Positions 1 through 8,032 of a stretch of 49,856 nt of DNA are shown here, piece by piece. The first letter of the stretch is position 1. Every line of letters begins with the position of its first letter. This DNA comes from Polaromonas sp. (lineage in GTDB: Bacteria; Pseudomonadota; Gammaproteobacteria; Burkholderiales; Burkholderiaceae_C). The notes below the pieces were generated by a model. It had not been told where the DNA came from. It made no database searches and saw only the letters and a program-made list of their open reading frames with translations. Position numbers and translations under genes: made by a program. The stretch is taken from positions 1-49,856 of the forward strand of contig JAQGLT010000086.1 of the NCBI GenBank assembly GCA_028292745.1. Direction: 5' to 3'.

Positions 1-355
1 CCGGTCGCGCAAATCTTGTCCATACGCTTGCCCTTTTCGCCACGACATGACGCATCACCTCCAAATCGGGTTTGGATTTGTGTTCTCTGTCTCGAGTTCC
101 CTTGCTGGTTAGAACGAAACCGCTCTAAAGCGCGCTCGTTGGCGAAGGCCCGCTCAATGGATGGGGCGGTTTTGCTTTGACCAGCAAACCATTTTCAGCG
201 TCAAATATGCCTTTGGCGCAGGCTGCCACTGCGTAGGCAGCTATGGATTCAGTAGCAACCGGTCTGCCGTCACGAACACGGGCATTTCTGGACAGAGCGA
301 TTTCACTTCCGCAATCGAACGGCTCAAGCCATTGGGGAATCTGCCCGCAGGTTTT
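1..355. other. Left-edge stretch without a convincing gene
   Basis: No complete gene is supported here. On the minus strand an open frame without a good start codon runs from about 358 down to a TAG near 137. It passes in frame through a dispersed repeat (193-256). The part before the repeat could be the 3' end of a decayed gene, but I do not recognise it. Small frames on the plus strand (for example from 161) run on as antisense shadows of the next gene. Confidence 0.4.
193..256 (-). repeat. Dispersed double-hairpin repeat, copy 1
   Basis: Read on the minus strand, it starts with GCTACTGAATCCATAGC, a near-palindrome around the centre. A GC-rich second hairpin with CTGCGCC follows, and then an A/T-rich tail resembling TTTGACGCTGAAA. 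It matches the other nine copies listed in this window in order and spacing of these parts. It lies about 100 bp beyond the 3' end of the spermidine-synthase-like gene. Confidence 0.75.
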
Positions 356-1258
356 TCACCACAGGCCTTTGCGCTCCGGCTGCTTCTCGCTGCGGTTGAG
401 CAGGTTCGCGGGCGAATACTGGTCGCTGAGAATCCGCGTGCCGGCCGGCCATTGGACGGCCGTCGAAAACAGCGGCAACAGCTGGTCCTGGCCGGTGCCG
501 AATACGCCCAGCCCGGGTTCGAGCCGCTGCGCATTGGCCTTGATTTCCGCCAGGGGCGGCAGCCCGTCGTTTCTGGCCAGGATGACGCGGTTGTTCATCT
601 TCAGGTTGTAGAACGGCCCGAAAACGCTGGCATAGGTCGCCGACTCCGCGTCATACAGCCTGGATGAGGAAAAAGTGTTGGCTGCCAGCACGCCGTCCTT
701 TTCAAGCAGGGAGCGCACCTCCAGCAGGAATTCCCGGGTCAGCATGTGTTCGGGAACATAGACATGGTCGAACGCGTCAAGCATCACCAGATCGTATTTT
801 CTGCCCTGCTTTTGCGCCCGCTTGGCAAACACCCGGCCGTCCTCGATCACCACGGCGCTATTGCTGTCGGTCGAAAAACCGAAGAATTGCCGCGCCACCT
901 TCACGACGGACGGGTCGATCTCGACAATGTCGATCCTGGCCTGCGGAAGCAGCTTGCGCAAGGCCGAAGGCATCGTGCCGCCGCCCAGGCCGACGATCAG
1001 GATTCGGGCGGGATCCGGTTTCAGGTAAAGGGCGCCCAGCAGCATTTTTGTATAGGCCAGCGGCATGACCTGCGGGTCTTGGAGCGACAGGCAGGTCTGG
1101 CGTCCCTCCTGCCGGCCAAACTTCATGCACCGCAGGCCCTGCTCCTCGACCACGACAATATTGCGGTAAAGGGATTTCTCCTGGTAGATTTCCTGCGCCG
1201 CCGCGCTGGCCGCAAGCAAGCCCAGCGCGACCAGCCCCCCTTCAAACAGACGTCGCAT
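356..1258 (-). CDS. Spermidine synthase-like protein with N-terminal signal sequence
   Basis: A 300-residue protein with the Rossmann fold of polyamine aminopropyltransferases. The nucleotide-binding glycine motif VGLGGGTMPSAL lies near residues 89-100, the acidic EIDP near 113-116, and LDAFD near 155-160. Residues 1-22 look like a Sec signal peptide or one membrane segment (hydrophobic GLVALGLLAASAAAQ). The chosen ATG overlaps the upstream gene by 17 bp; a start at 1303 would lengthen the protein and bury the hydrophobic segment. It follows a membrane protein matching the N-terminal half of fused MFS/spermidine synthase proteins, so the two genes probably form a split version of that family. 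The substrate is unknown. A classical cytosolic SpeE is unlikely given the N-terminus and context. Confidence 0.75.
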   Translation of the reverse strand: MRRLFEGGLVALGLLAASAAAQEIYQEKSLYRNIVVVEEQGLRCMKFGRQEGRQTCLSLQDPQVMPLAYTKMLLGALYLKPDPARILIVGLGGGTMPSALRKLLPQARIDIVEIDPSVVKVARQFFGFSTDSNSAVVIEDGRVFAKRAQKQGRKYDLVMLDAFDHVYVPEHMLTREFLLEVRSLLEKDGVLAANTFSSSRLYDAESATYASVFGPFYNLKMNNRVILARNDGLPPLAEIKANAQRLEPGLGVFGTGQDQLLPLFSTAVQWPAGTRILSDQYSPANLLNRSEKQPERKGLW

Positions 1259-1859
1259 ACCGGACTCCTTCACGGTGAGACAGCCACCCGGCCAGGCCGG
1301 CAACCACGGAGATGAGCATCATCCCGACCATGATCTGGTCCAGCTCGAACAGCAGCACTAGGTAGAAAGACGTCAGCAGCGTGCCCAGGGTGCTGCCCAG
1401 CGTCGAAACAAAAAAGACCTTGCCGGCGACCTGCCCGCTGGTGCCCAGGCTGTCCACCAGCAAACGCACCGCATAGGGCGACACGGCGCCCAGCACCGTG
1501 ATGGGCAGGAAAAAAAGCGCCATCGAGGCGCACAGCGCGCCGTAGCGCGGATCGGGGACGTGGTCGAAGATGAACTCAAGGATCGGGGTGGCGGCCAGCA
1601 CGCAGGGAAGCGCCGCCAGAACGGCCAGCAGCAGCATGGCGCTCAGCTTTTGCAGCGTCGGCTTGCCGGTCGACAGCGAGCCGCCGATCAGGTAGCCGAT
1701 CGACAGGGACAGCATGAACAGGGTGATGAGGGCGCCCCACACATAGATTCCGCTGCCAAAGTAGGGCCCCAGCGCCCGGCCGCCGAGCAGTTCGAGCGCC
1801 ATGACAAAGTAGCCTGACCAGCCGGCGATCCCATAAACCAGTAATTTGTAGCTCGTCAT
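1242..1859 (-). CDS. Membrane half of a split fused MFS/spermidine synthase
   Basis: A 205-residue, strongly hydrophobic protein with about six predicted transmembrane segments (for example LLVYGIAGWSGYFVMALELL at the start and MVGMMLISVVAGLAGWL near the end). The opening with FVMALELLGGRALGPYFG is typical of the N-terminal membrane region of fused MFS/spermidine synthase proteins. The aminopropyltransferase-like domain is absent here and is encoded by the next gene, whose start overlaps this 3' end. The two proteins probably act together at the inner membrane. The function of this family is not established. The gene begins 82 bp beyond the 3' end-facing neighbour, the histidine phosphatase gene, and could belong to the same transcript. 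Confidence 0.7.
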   Translation of the reverse strand: MTSYKLLVYGIAGWSGYFVMALELLGGRALGPYFGSGIYVWGALITLFMLSLSIGYLIGGSLSTGKPTLQKLSAMLLLAVLAALPCVLAATPILEFIFDHVPDPRYGALCASMALFFLPITVLGAVSPYAVRLLVDSLGTSGQVAGKVFFVSTLGSTLGTLLTSFYLVLLFELDQIMVGMMLISVVAGLAGWLSHREGVRYATSV

Positions 1860-1941
1860 CCAGACCGCCCTTTTCTAGCTTTGATTCAACAAATCGCGTT
1901 TTTTGATCCCTGGCCCCGGCATTTCAGGCAAGCAAGCCGTC

Positions 1942-2523
1942 TCATGTCCCAGGCACCTGCAGCCGGCCCACCACCTTGAACCTGTCGGGCGCCTCCAGCG
2001 TGGTAATCACCATTTCGCCGGAGGCGGGCGAAACCCCGGTCAGCAGCGAAATATTCTGTGCATGCGTGACCAGAACCAGGTTGCCCGGCCCGCGATGGCT
2101 TGCCGCCCGGGCCAGGACGGCGCGGGCCTTGTCTTCGTCCGCGCCATCCCTTTGATTGAAGACCGAGTCCAGCATGGGGGCCGGCGTGGCGCGCCCGAAG
2201 GCAAGCTGCGCGGTGTCGAGGCAGCGGCACCACCGGCTGGACAGCACCTCCTGCAGCGCAATGCGCCGGTCGCGAAAAGCCTGGCCGATGCGCGCGGCAT
2301 CGGCGCGGCCTAGGGCCGACAGGTTGCGCTGGGTGCCGCATGCGCCCAGCCTGAAATTGGGCGGATCGCCAACGCCGGGGTCGGTGACGGCGTGGCGCAT
2401 GAAAACGACATAGCCGCCCGACTGCAGCAAGGCCCAGGGCGATGCTTCGCCGGCCTTGTCGGCAGCCACCAGCGGGCGCGCCGCCAGGGCGGCAAGGGTG
2501 AAGATGAACAGGCGCCTGGACAT
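1942..2523 (-). CDS. Exported histidine phosphatase family protein
   Basis: A 193-residue protein with an N-terminal signal sequence (MSRRLFIFTLAALAARPLVA). The fold is that of the phosphoglycerate mutase/acid phosphatase superfamily. The phosphate-binding RHA of VVFMRHAVTDPG lies near residue 43, where many relatives have RHG. SSRWCRC lies near 95-101, and the second catalytic histidine is in LVTHAQN near 150. The signal sequence suggests a periplasmic phosphatase. The physiological substrate cannot be read from the sequence. It lies 34 bp after the DUF6644 gene, so co-transcription with that pair is plausible. Confidence 0.8.
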   Translation of the reverse strand: MSRRLFIFTLAALAARPLVAADKAGEASPWALLQSGGYVVFMRHAVTDPGVGDPPNFRLGACGTQRNLSALGRADAARIGQAFRDRRIALQEVLSSRWCRCLDTAQLAFGRATPAPMLDSVFNQRDGADEDKARAVLARAASHRGPGNLVLVTHAQNISLLTGVSPASGEMVITTLEAPDRFKVVGRLQVPGT

Positions 2524-2557
2524 GGAGGGATTTTGCTTGCAGCGGCTCGCGCGGGGA

Positions 2558-3046
2558 TCAGGTGTAGGCCAGCAGCCGGCCGCAGCTCACCACCGCGGCC
2601 CAGATGGCAAGCGAGGCCAGCGCCTGCAGCCGGGCCGCCGGCGGCGCGGGAACGCCGGTGGCCCACCCGGCGACCGACCGGTAGATGCCGAGGTGGAACA
2701 CCAGCGCATTGATGCCGGCGGCGGCAATCAGCCCCAGCTTGAGCTGAAAAACGCGGTTGCCGATGAAGTCGTGCGGATGGGCTGAAAACATCAGCAAGCC
2801 CGCCGGAACGATCAGCAGCAGGCTGGCCGCCGACCAGGGGAGCAGGTGCCGGCCCAGTGCAGGCACCGGCACAGAACGCGACCAGCCCAGCACCCGCAGA
2901 TCAAACATCGCCACGGAGCCGACGAGCAGGACAAACCCCAGGATGTGAAAAATCTCGACGATCGGGTAGAGCCACAGACTGGAGCGCATCGCCAGCGACA
3001 GGGGGCTCGCCTCCAGCCAGCCGAGCACGCCGCCGGCGCCGTTCAT
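2558..3046 (-). CDS. DUF6644-like four-helix membrane protein
   Basis: A 162-residue integral membrane protein with four hydrophobic segments, roughly residues 27-48, 67-87, 97-117 and 140-158. Conserved-looking residues include HILGFVLLVGSVAMFDLR and MFSAHPHDFIGNRVFQLK. This pattern matches a family of uncharacterised proteins usually encoded beside a small exported DUF6152 protein, as here. The start codon overlaps the stop of the upstream gene as ATGA, indicating translational coupling. No catalytic motif is evident. The histidines in helices and loops could bind a metal or haem, but that is speculation. Confidence 0.65.
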   Translation of the reverse strand: MNGAGGVLGWLEASPLSLAMRSSLWLYPIVEIFHILGFVLLVGSVAMFDLRVLGWSRSVPVPALGRHLLPWSAASLLLIVPAGLLMFSAHPHDFIGNRVFQLKLGLIAAAGINALVFHLGIYRSVAGWATGVPAPPAARLQALASLAIWAAVVSCGRLLAYT

Positions 3047-3384
3047 CAGCGCAGCTCCATGGTTTTCTCGTTGACCGTGATCCGCTCGGCGCGAAGCTCG
3101 TCAGGCTTGTTGCGGTTGGGGTAGCCGTGCACCGAGGCGCGGTTGCCGGGCGCGAGCATGTCCTTGGTCAGCCCGCGGTTTTCCATGCGCGTCGGCGGCG
3201 CCAGCACCACCGTCCAGGTTTTGTCGGCGGTCTTCAGGCGCGCAAAACCATGCGGATGCTCATAGCCGGACGCCTCGATCGTGCCGACCAGCTGCAGCGG
3301 CTGGCCGGTGTCGTACTCGCTCCAGCCATGGTGGGCCAGCGCCTGGGTGGCGAGCAGCAGCGTCACAATTGCGATAGGTTTCAC
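3046..3384 (-). CDS. Small exported DUF6152 family protein
   Basis: A 112-residue protein starting at a GTG that has GGGGAAG five bases upstream; the longer open frame to 3498 lacks such support. A signal peptide (KPIAIVTLLLATQALA) is followed directly by HHGWSEYD, the hallmark of this family. The rest looks like a small beta-rich domain with APPTRMENRGLTKDML and a nucleic-acid-independent OB-like layout (weak impression). Likely periplasmic. The paired membrane protein follows with an ATGA overlap. Function is unknown; the double histidine after the cleavage site suggests metal binding. Confidence 0.7.
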   Translation of the reverse strand: MKPIAIVTLLLATQALAHHGWSEYDTGQPLQLVGTIEASGYEHPHGFARLKTADKTWTVVLAPPTRMENRGLTKDMLAPGNRASVHGYPNRNKPDELRAERITVNEKTMELR

Positions 3385-3655
3385 AGCGCTTCCCCTGTTG
3401 AGGCTGGCCAGCGGAGCGACCCGGCAGGCAAGCTGGCGCATTGGCCGCCGGCCCGGAGGTCTGTCCGGGCCGGCGGGGCGGTTGAGGTGGCCGGCCATTT
3501 CATGCCGCCGGCGCCGGAGCTGCTGCCAGCCCCGGCGCCCGCTGCGTTGTCAATAGCCGTCCATTGCAACTCAACTTTTTTAACCAATGCCGCAGGGCAT
3601 GTCAATCAGCCGCAGGCTATTTCTATGGGCGCCTGAGCACGCCATCGGCAGCCCG

Positions 3656-4993
3656 CTACAAATACGCCCGCAGCGCCTCGACCGTGCGGGCCGTCGCGCC
3701 CCGGTTGCGCGCTGCAAACGCCAGGCCGGCCGCCACAGCCTCACCCCGTGCCGCGCCGTCCGCCAGCAGTGCCAAACCCGCCCGCACCGCTTGCGCCATG
3801 TCCGCCACGCGCCGCGCCGCGCCCTCGGCTTCGGCCATCTGCGCCGCCTCGGTGAAATTGAAGGTGTGCGGCCCCATCACCACCGGGCAGCCGCAGGCGG
3901 CGGCCTCGATCAGGTTCTGCCCGCCCAGGGGCGCAAAACTGCCGCCAAGCAAGGCCACGTCGGCCAGGCCGTAGTACAGCGCCATTTCCCCCAGCGAATC
4001 GCCAAGCCAGACCTCCGCCTGCATGGCCGCCGGGTTGTCGGCGGGACTGCCGGCCCATTGCGAGCGGCGCGACACGCGCAGGCCGTGCCGCGCGGCCAGC
4101 GCCGCCACGTCGTCAAAGCGCTGCGGGTGGCGTGGAACGATCAGCGCCTTGAAGGCCATGGCAGGCTTTTTCGCTACTGGATTCATAGCTGCTTGCCCAT
4201 GCTGCTCTTGCGCCAGAGCACTTATTTGCTTAAAAAACTCGTCTTCCTCGCCTTCCCGCGAACTGGCGAACATGAGAACGGGTTGTGGCAGTGCCTGGCG
4301 CCACGCCTGGCCTTGCGCCAGCTGGCGGGCATCGGGCGTGGCGTCAAACTTCAGGTTGCCGAAAACGCCGGCCACCGGGGCGCCCAGTTGGCGGAAACGC
4401 TCGGCCTCCAGCCCGGTCTGGGCATACACGGCCGACAGCGCGCCATAGGCCGGCAGCGACAACGGCCCCAGACGCTGCGCCTGTTGAAAGGATTTCGCCG
4501 ACAGGCGCCCATTGACGAGCACCAGCGGCATCGCGCTGGCTTTTGCGTGGGCAACCAGATTGGGCCAGATTTCCGTTTCCATCAGCAGGCCCACGCGCGG
4601 CTTGAAATGGGCATAGAAACGCTGCACCGCCACCGGGCTGTCCCAAGGCTGCCAGACCTGCACGTCGCCGGGCTGGCCGATGGAGCCGAGCAGCGCCCGC
4701 CCCTCTTCACGTCCGGTGGCGGTGCCATGCGTGAGCAGCAGGCGCAATGCCGGGTGCCGCGCGCGCACGGCCTTGAGCAGCATGGCGGCCGTGCGGGCTT
4801 CGCCCAGCGACACGGCATGCACCCAGAGCAGCTCGGCGCGGGTTTCGGCCGGCTGGCTGTAGCGGCCGAAACGCTCTTCCACGGCTTCGAGGTAGCCTGG
4901 CTCCTGCCGCCCCCGGCGCGCCAGCTTGCGCCTAAGCAGGGGCTGGCCGAGTGTCATGAGCGCCGAATACAGCCCGCGCGCCCAGCGGCTCAT
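3656..4993 (-). CDS. waaA: 3-deoxy-D-manno-octulosonic acid transferase (Kdo transferase)
   Basis: A 445-residue glycosyltransferase that adds Kdo from CMP-Kdo to lipid A at the cytoplasmic face of the inner membrane. Diagnostic segments are LLWVHAVSLGEARTA (near 49-63), the acceptor-side glutamate in GLLMETEIWPNL, ASSREGEE, VPRHPQRF, and the C-terminal LLGGSFAPLGGQNLIEAA and GPHTFNF motifs. The start at 4993 overlaps the stop of waaC as ATGA. Residues about 253-274 (FFKQISALAQEQHGQAAMNP) are not family sequence: they translate a dispersed repeat inserted in frame between the SSREGEE strand and the VPRHPQRF strand. The enzyme is presumably still active, because the insertion falls in a loop between conserved blocks and all other motifs are intact. 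Confidence 0.93.
   Translation of the reverse strand: MSRWARGLYSALMTLGQPLLRRKLARRGRQEPGYLEAVEERFGRYSQPAETRAELLWVHAVSLGEARTAAMLLKAVRARHPALRLLLTHGTATGREEGRALLGSIGQPGDVQVWQPWDSPVAVQRFYAHFKPRVGLLMETEIWPNLVAHAKASAMPLVLVNGRLSAKSFQQAQRLGPLSLPAYGALSAVYAQTGLEAERFRQLGAPVAGVFGNLKFDATPDARQLAQGQAWRQALPQPVLMFASSREGEEDEFFKQISALAQEQHGQAAMNPVAKKPAMAFKALIVPRHPQRFDDVAALAARHGLRVSRRSQWAGSPADNPAAMQAEVWLGDSLGEMALYYGLADVALLGGSFAPLGGQNLIEAAACGCPVVMGPHTFNFTEAAQMAEAEGAARRVADMAQAVRAGLALLADGAARGEAVAAGLAFAARNRGATARTVEALRAYL
4173..4236 (+). repeat. Dispersed double-hairpin repeat, copy 2, inside waaA
   Basis: It begins with GCTACTGGATTCATAGC and continues with GCTTGCCCATGCTG, GCGCCAGAGC and an A/T-rich end. It lies antisense to waaA and is read as about 22 residues without a stop. 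It falls between two conserved sequence blocks of the Kdo transferase, which shows it is an insertion and not family sequence. Confidence 0.85.
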
Positions 4994-6093
4994 GCCGCGC
5001 CCTCGCCCGGTGGACGAGATTGGCCGGGTGGATCGGCGGCACCAGCCAGGCCTGCGGGCGTGGCTTTCGCAGCCGCCAGGCAGGCCAGCCAGGCGTCCCA
5101 GGCCGCGTCCACCGTGGGCGCAGGCTGGGCAAACACGCTGACCTGCCGCCCGCTGGCCGACGGGGGCCCGGTGCGCCAGGCGGTGTCGAAGTTGTAGAGC
5201 TGCACATGCGGCATGTCCAGCGCCACCGCGATGTGGCTGACGCCGCTGTCCACGCCGATCACGCCGGTGCATTGCGCGATTTGCCGTGTCAGGGCATCCA
5301 GCGGCAACAAAGGCCAGACCGTGGCGCGGCCAGGCGCCGCCTCATCCAGGGCATCGGCTATCGCCTGGCTGGTGCCCTGCTCTTTGGCGCTGCCATGGGC
5401 CAGCGCGACCTGCCAGCCAGCGGCATTGAAGCGCTGGCCCAGCGCGATCCAGTGCGCCAGCGGCCATTCCTTGTCGGCACGGGAAGTGCCGTGCACGAAA
5501 ACCACTTGTTTTGCTATGGTTTCAGTAGCTGACAGCGCACGCCCCTCCTGCGCTATCGGCCTTTTTAGCCAACAATTCAGGCCAAAATCGAGCTGCGGCG
5601 CAAGCCCGTAGCCCAGCGCCTGCGCCGCCAGCTCGCGCGAACGCTGGACGGCATGAATGCGCGGCGCGATGCGGATGGCGACGTCGGCCACCCAGCGCGT
5701 GGGGGCTTCGTAGCCCGAGCCGTCGGTCTGGTTGGCCAGCGCGTAGCGCTTGCCACCGGGCGCCAGCCGCGCCAGCCGCGCCACCACGGCGGACTTGGTC
5801 AGGCCCTGCAGGTCGATCACCGCGTCGTAGGCCTCCTGGCGCAGATCGGCCTTGAACGCGTTCCACTGCTGGCGGGTGACGGCCGACAGGGGCGACTTGC
5901 GCCAGCGCCGGATTTCGCAGGGAATGATGCGGTGCAGCTGCCGGTTCAGCGCCAGCACCGGGGCAAACGGTTTTTCAACCACCCAGTCGATCTGCGCGCC
6001 AGGCAGGGCGGCCTGAATGTCCTGCACGACCGGCAGCGCATGCACCACATCGCCCAGCGAGGACAGCTTGACCAGGAGGATTTTGACCCCCAC
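4990..6093 (-). CDS. waaC: Lipopolysaccharide heptosyltransferase I
   Basis: A 367-residue GT9-family enzyme that adds the first L-glycero-D-manno-heptose to Kdo in the LPS inner core. Family signatures are KILLVKLSSLGDVVHALP at the N-terminus, the VIDLQGLTKSA strand, FVHGTSRADKEWP, and GVDSGVSHIAVALDMPHVQLY near the C-terminus. The GTG at 6093 was chosen because the family begins at KILLVK. The open frame continues upstream to a TTG at 6534 that overlaps the phosphohexomutase stop, adding 147 residues made largely of two 42-residue repeats, so the real start is uncertain. Residues about 175-194 translate an in-frame dispersed repeat. The gene overlaps waaA by four bases. Confidence 0.88.
   Translation of the reverse strand: MGVKILLVKLSSLGDVVHALPVVQDIQAALPGAQIDWVVEKPFAPVLALNRQLHRIIPCEIRRWRKSPLSAVTRQQWNAFKADLRQEAYDAVIDLQGLTKSAVVARLARLAPGGKRYALANQTDGSGYEAPTRWVADVAIRIAPRIHAVQRSRELAAQALGYGLAPQLDFGLNCWLKRPIAQEGRALSATETIAKQVVFVHGTSRADKEWPLAHWIALGQRFNAAGWQVALAHGSAKEQGTSQAIADALDEAAPGRATVWPLLPLDALTRQIAQCTGVIGVDSGVSHIAVALDMPHVQLYNFDTAWRTGPPSASGRQVSVFAQPAPTVDAAWDAWLACLAAAKATPAGLAGAADPPGQSRPPGEGAA
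5513..5570 (+). repeat. Dispersed double-hairpin repeat, copy 3, inside waaC
   Basis: Starts GCTATGGTTTCAGTAGC and continues with GACAGCGCACGCC, CTCCTGCGCTATC and a T-rich end. Antisense to waaC, it is read as WLKRPIAQEGRALSATETIA. It sits just before the conserved VVFVHGTSR strand of the heptosyltransferase. Confidence 0.85.
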
Positions 6094-6390
6094 GCTCCCC
6101 GCTTCGCGTGGTTCGCTGCCCCCCGAGGGGGCCGCCCCGCCTGCAGTCCGGCGAAGCCGGTCCTGCGGCCGGAACTTGGGCGAGCTGGTGCCAGCGTCGG
6201 CTCCTAGCGAAGGGTTGAGGGACGAGCCTTCCATGCTTTCACTGTCCCCCGAGGGGGCCGCCCCGCCTGCAGTCCGGCGAAGCCCGTCCTGCGGCCGGAA
6301 CTTGGGTGAGCCGGTGCCAGCGTCGGCTCCTGGTGAAGGGTTAAGGGACGAGCCCTCCATGCTTTCGCTGTCCGCCGGGGGGGCTGGCCT
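6087..6390 (+). repeat. GC-rich dispersed element with two 126-bp tandem units
   Basis: The element starts CCCCCACGCTCCCCGCTTCG at the waaC start codon and has a CCCCCCGAGGGGG hairpin and a CCGGCGAAGCCGG hairpin. Two near-identical units of exactly 126 bp follow (about 6121-6246 and 6247-6372), then a partial third. Because 126 is a multiple of three, the minus-strand frame stays open and each unit would encode 42 residues containing SESMEGSSLNPS and SPKFRPQDGLRRTAGG. The first 35 bases recur almost unchanged at 48923-48957. Confidence 0.85.
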
Positions 6391-6530
6391 TGCTTGGGGT
6401 GGCTCGGCGCGGTGACCTTCGGCACTTTCGGCCGATGGCTGACTGCCCGGCTGCGCGGTTTGCATGTCTTGCACGGCGCCATCTCCCGCACTGGCTGCCT
6501 TGTCTTCGGCGGGGTATGGCACCTGCTGGC

Positions 6531-7913
6531 TCAATGCGCGGCTTCGGCCAGCACGGCGTCGGGCTTGACGCTGCGCAGCAGCGCCAGCATGTCGGCCTGG
6601 ATGCGCTCCAGCACCTCGGGCGTGTGGCCTTCGAAGCGCAGCACCAGCACCGGCGTGGTGTTGGATGCGCGGATCAGCCCGAAGCCGTCCGGCCAGTCCA
6701 CCCGCACGCCGTCGATGGTCGAGATCTTGGCGGGCGCGTCGAAATGCGCGGCTTTGATGAGCGCGACCACGGCCGAATGCTGCTCGCCCTCGGCGCAGGG
6801 CACGTTGATCTCGGGCGTGCTGAAGGTGGTGGGCAGGCTGTTGAGCACGATGCCCGCGTCGGGCGCCTTGCTGACGATCTCCAGCAGGCGGCAGCCGGCG
6901 TAAGTGCCGTCGTCAAAGCCGTACCAGCGCTCCTTGAAGAAAATGTGGCCGCTCATCTCGCCGCCTAGGGGCGAGCCGACTTCCTTCATCTTGGCCTTGA
7001 TGAGCGAATGGCCGGTCTTGAACATCAGCGGCACGCCGCCGGCCGCCTCGATCTCGGGCGCCAGGCTTTGCGAGCATTTCACGTCATAGACGATGGTGCC
7101 GCCAGGCACGCGCGAGAGCACGTCCCGGGCGAACAGCATCATCTGGCGGTCGGGGTAGATGTTCTGGCCGTCCTTGGTGACAATGCCCAGGCGGTCGCCG
7201 TCGCCGTCGAACGCCAGGCCGAGTTCGGCGTCGCCGTCCTGCAGCGCCTTGATCAAATCCTGCAGGTTCTCAGGCTTGCTCGGGTCGGGATGGTGGTTGG
7301 GGAAATTGCCGTCGACCTCGCTGAACAGCTCGGTCACCTCGCACCCCAGCGCCCGGAAAATCGCCGGAGCGGTGGCTCCGGCCACGCCGTTGCCGCAGTC
7401 GACCACGATCTTCATCGGCCGGGCCAGCCGGATGTCCGACACGATGCGCGCCTGGTAGGCGGCTGTCACATCCTCCTGGCGCAGGGTGCCGCCCGGCTTG
7501 AGCGTCCAGCTCTCGTCCTGCATCATCTGGCGGATCGCCTGGATGTCGTCGCCGTAGATCGCGCGCCCGGCCATGACCATCTTGAAGCCGTTGTAATCCT
7601 TGGGGTTGTGGCTGCCGGTGACCTGAATGCCCGAGGCACACAGCGTATTGGCCGCGAAATACAGCATCGGCGTGGTCACCATGCCCACGTCGATCACCTC
7701 GATGCCGACCGCCATCAGGCCGCGCATCAGCGCACGGCTCAGCGACGGACCGCTGAGCCGGCCGTCGCGCCCCACAGCCACGGCGGTTTCGCCCTGCGCC
7801 AGGGCAATGCTGCCGAAGGCCTTGCCGATGCCTTCGGCCACTTCCTCGGTGACAGTGCTGGGCACGATGCCGCGAATGTCGTAGGCCTTGAAAATCGAAG
7901 CTGCTGTTTGCAT
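6531..7913 (-). CDS. Phosphomannomutase/phosphoglucomutase
   Basis: A 460-residue alpha-D-phosphohexomutase of the AlgC/ManB type that interconverts hexose 1- and 6-phosphates. The phosphoserine loop is TGSHNPKDYNG with Ser101. The Mg2+ site is DGDGDR with Asp236, Asp238 and Asp240. The sugar-specificity loop is GEMSGH near 318, and the C-terminal phosphate loop is RASNTTPVLVLRFE. The length is typical for P. aeruginosa-type bifunctional enzymes. Position between glgA and waaC fits both roles: Glc-1-P for GlgC, and sugar phosphates for LPS. The start codon lies 119 bp after the glgA stop. Specificity (glucose or mannose) cannot be settled from motifs, so no gene symbol is given. Confidence 0.9.
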   Translation of the reverse strand: MQTAASIFKAYDIRGIVPSTVTEEVAEGIGKAFGSIALAQGETAVAVGRDGRLSGPSLSRALMRGLMAVGIEVIDVGMVTTPMLYFAANTLCASGIQVTGSHNPKDYNGFKMVMAGRAIYGDDIQAIRQMMQDESWTLKPGGTLRQEDVTAAYQARIVSDIRLARPMKIVVDCGNGVAGATAPAIFRALGCEVTELFSEVDGNFPNHHPDPSKPENLQDLIKALQDGDAELGLAFDGDGDRLGIVTKDGQNIYPDRQMMLFARDVLSRVPGGTIVYDVKCSQSLAPEIEAAGGVPLMFKTGHSLIKAKMKEVGSPLGGEMSGHIFFKERWYGFDDGTYAGCRLLEIVSKAPDAGIVLNSLPTTFSTPEINVPCAEGEQHSAVVALIKAAHFDAPAKISTIDGVRVDWPDGFGLIRASNTTPVLVLRFEGHTPEVLERIQADMLALLRSVKPDAVLAEAAH

Positions 7914-8032
7914 GGATGAAGACTCTTTTTAAGGTGCCCCTGGCAGGCATGGCCAGGGTACGGAAAGTTGGGCGGATACCGGAAAGAATTCTATACAGGC
8001 ACTGCTTGCGCAGGTGTAGGCCAGCGCCGAAA

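Noticed and set aside
161..667. A 168-codon plus-strand frame at the left edge
   Set aside because: Most of it is antisense to the spermidine-synthase-like gene, and the rest runs through a dispersed repeat.
3587..5197. A 536-codon plus-strand open frame across waaA and the end of waaC
   Set aside because: It is antisense to well-supported LPS genes, has Arg/Ala/Gly-rich composition and no recognisable motif. It is a by-product of high GC.
7938..7958. CCCTGGC/GCCAGGG hairpin between glgA and the phosphohexomutase gene
   Set aside because: It has seven-base arms but no T-run in the transcribed direction, and lies in a leader. It does not qualify as a terminator.
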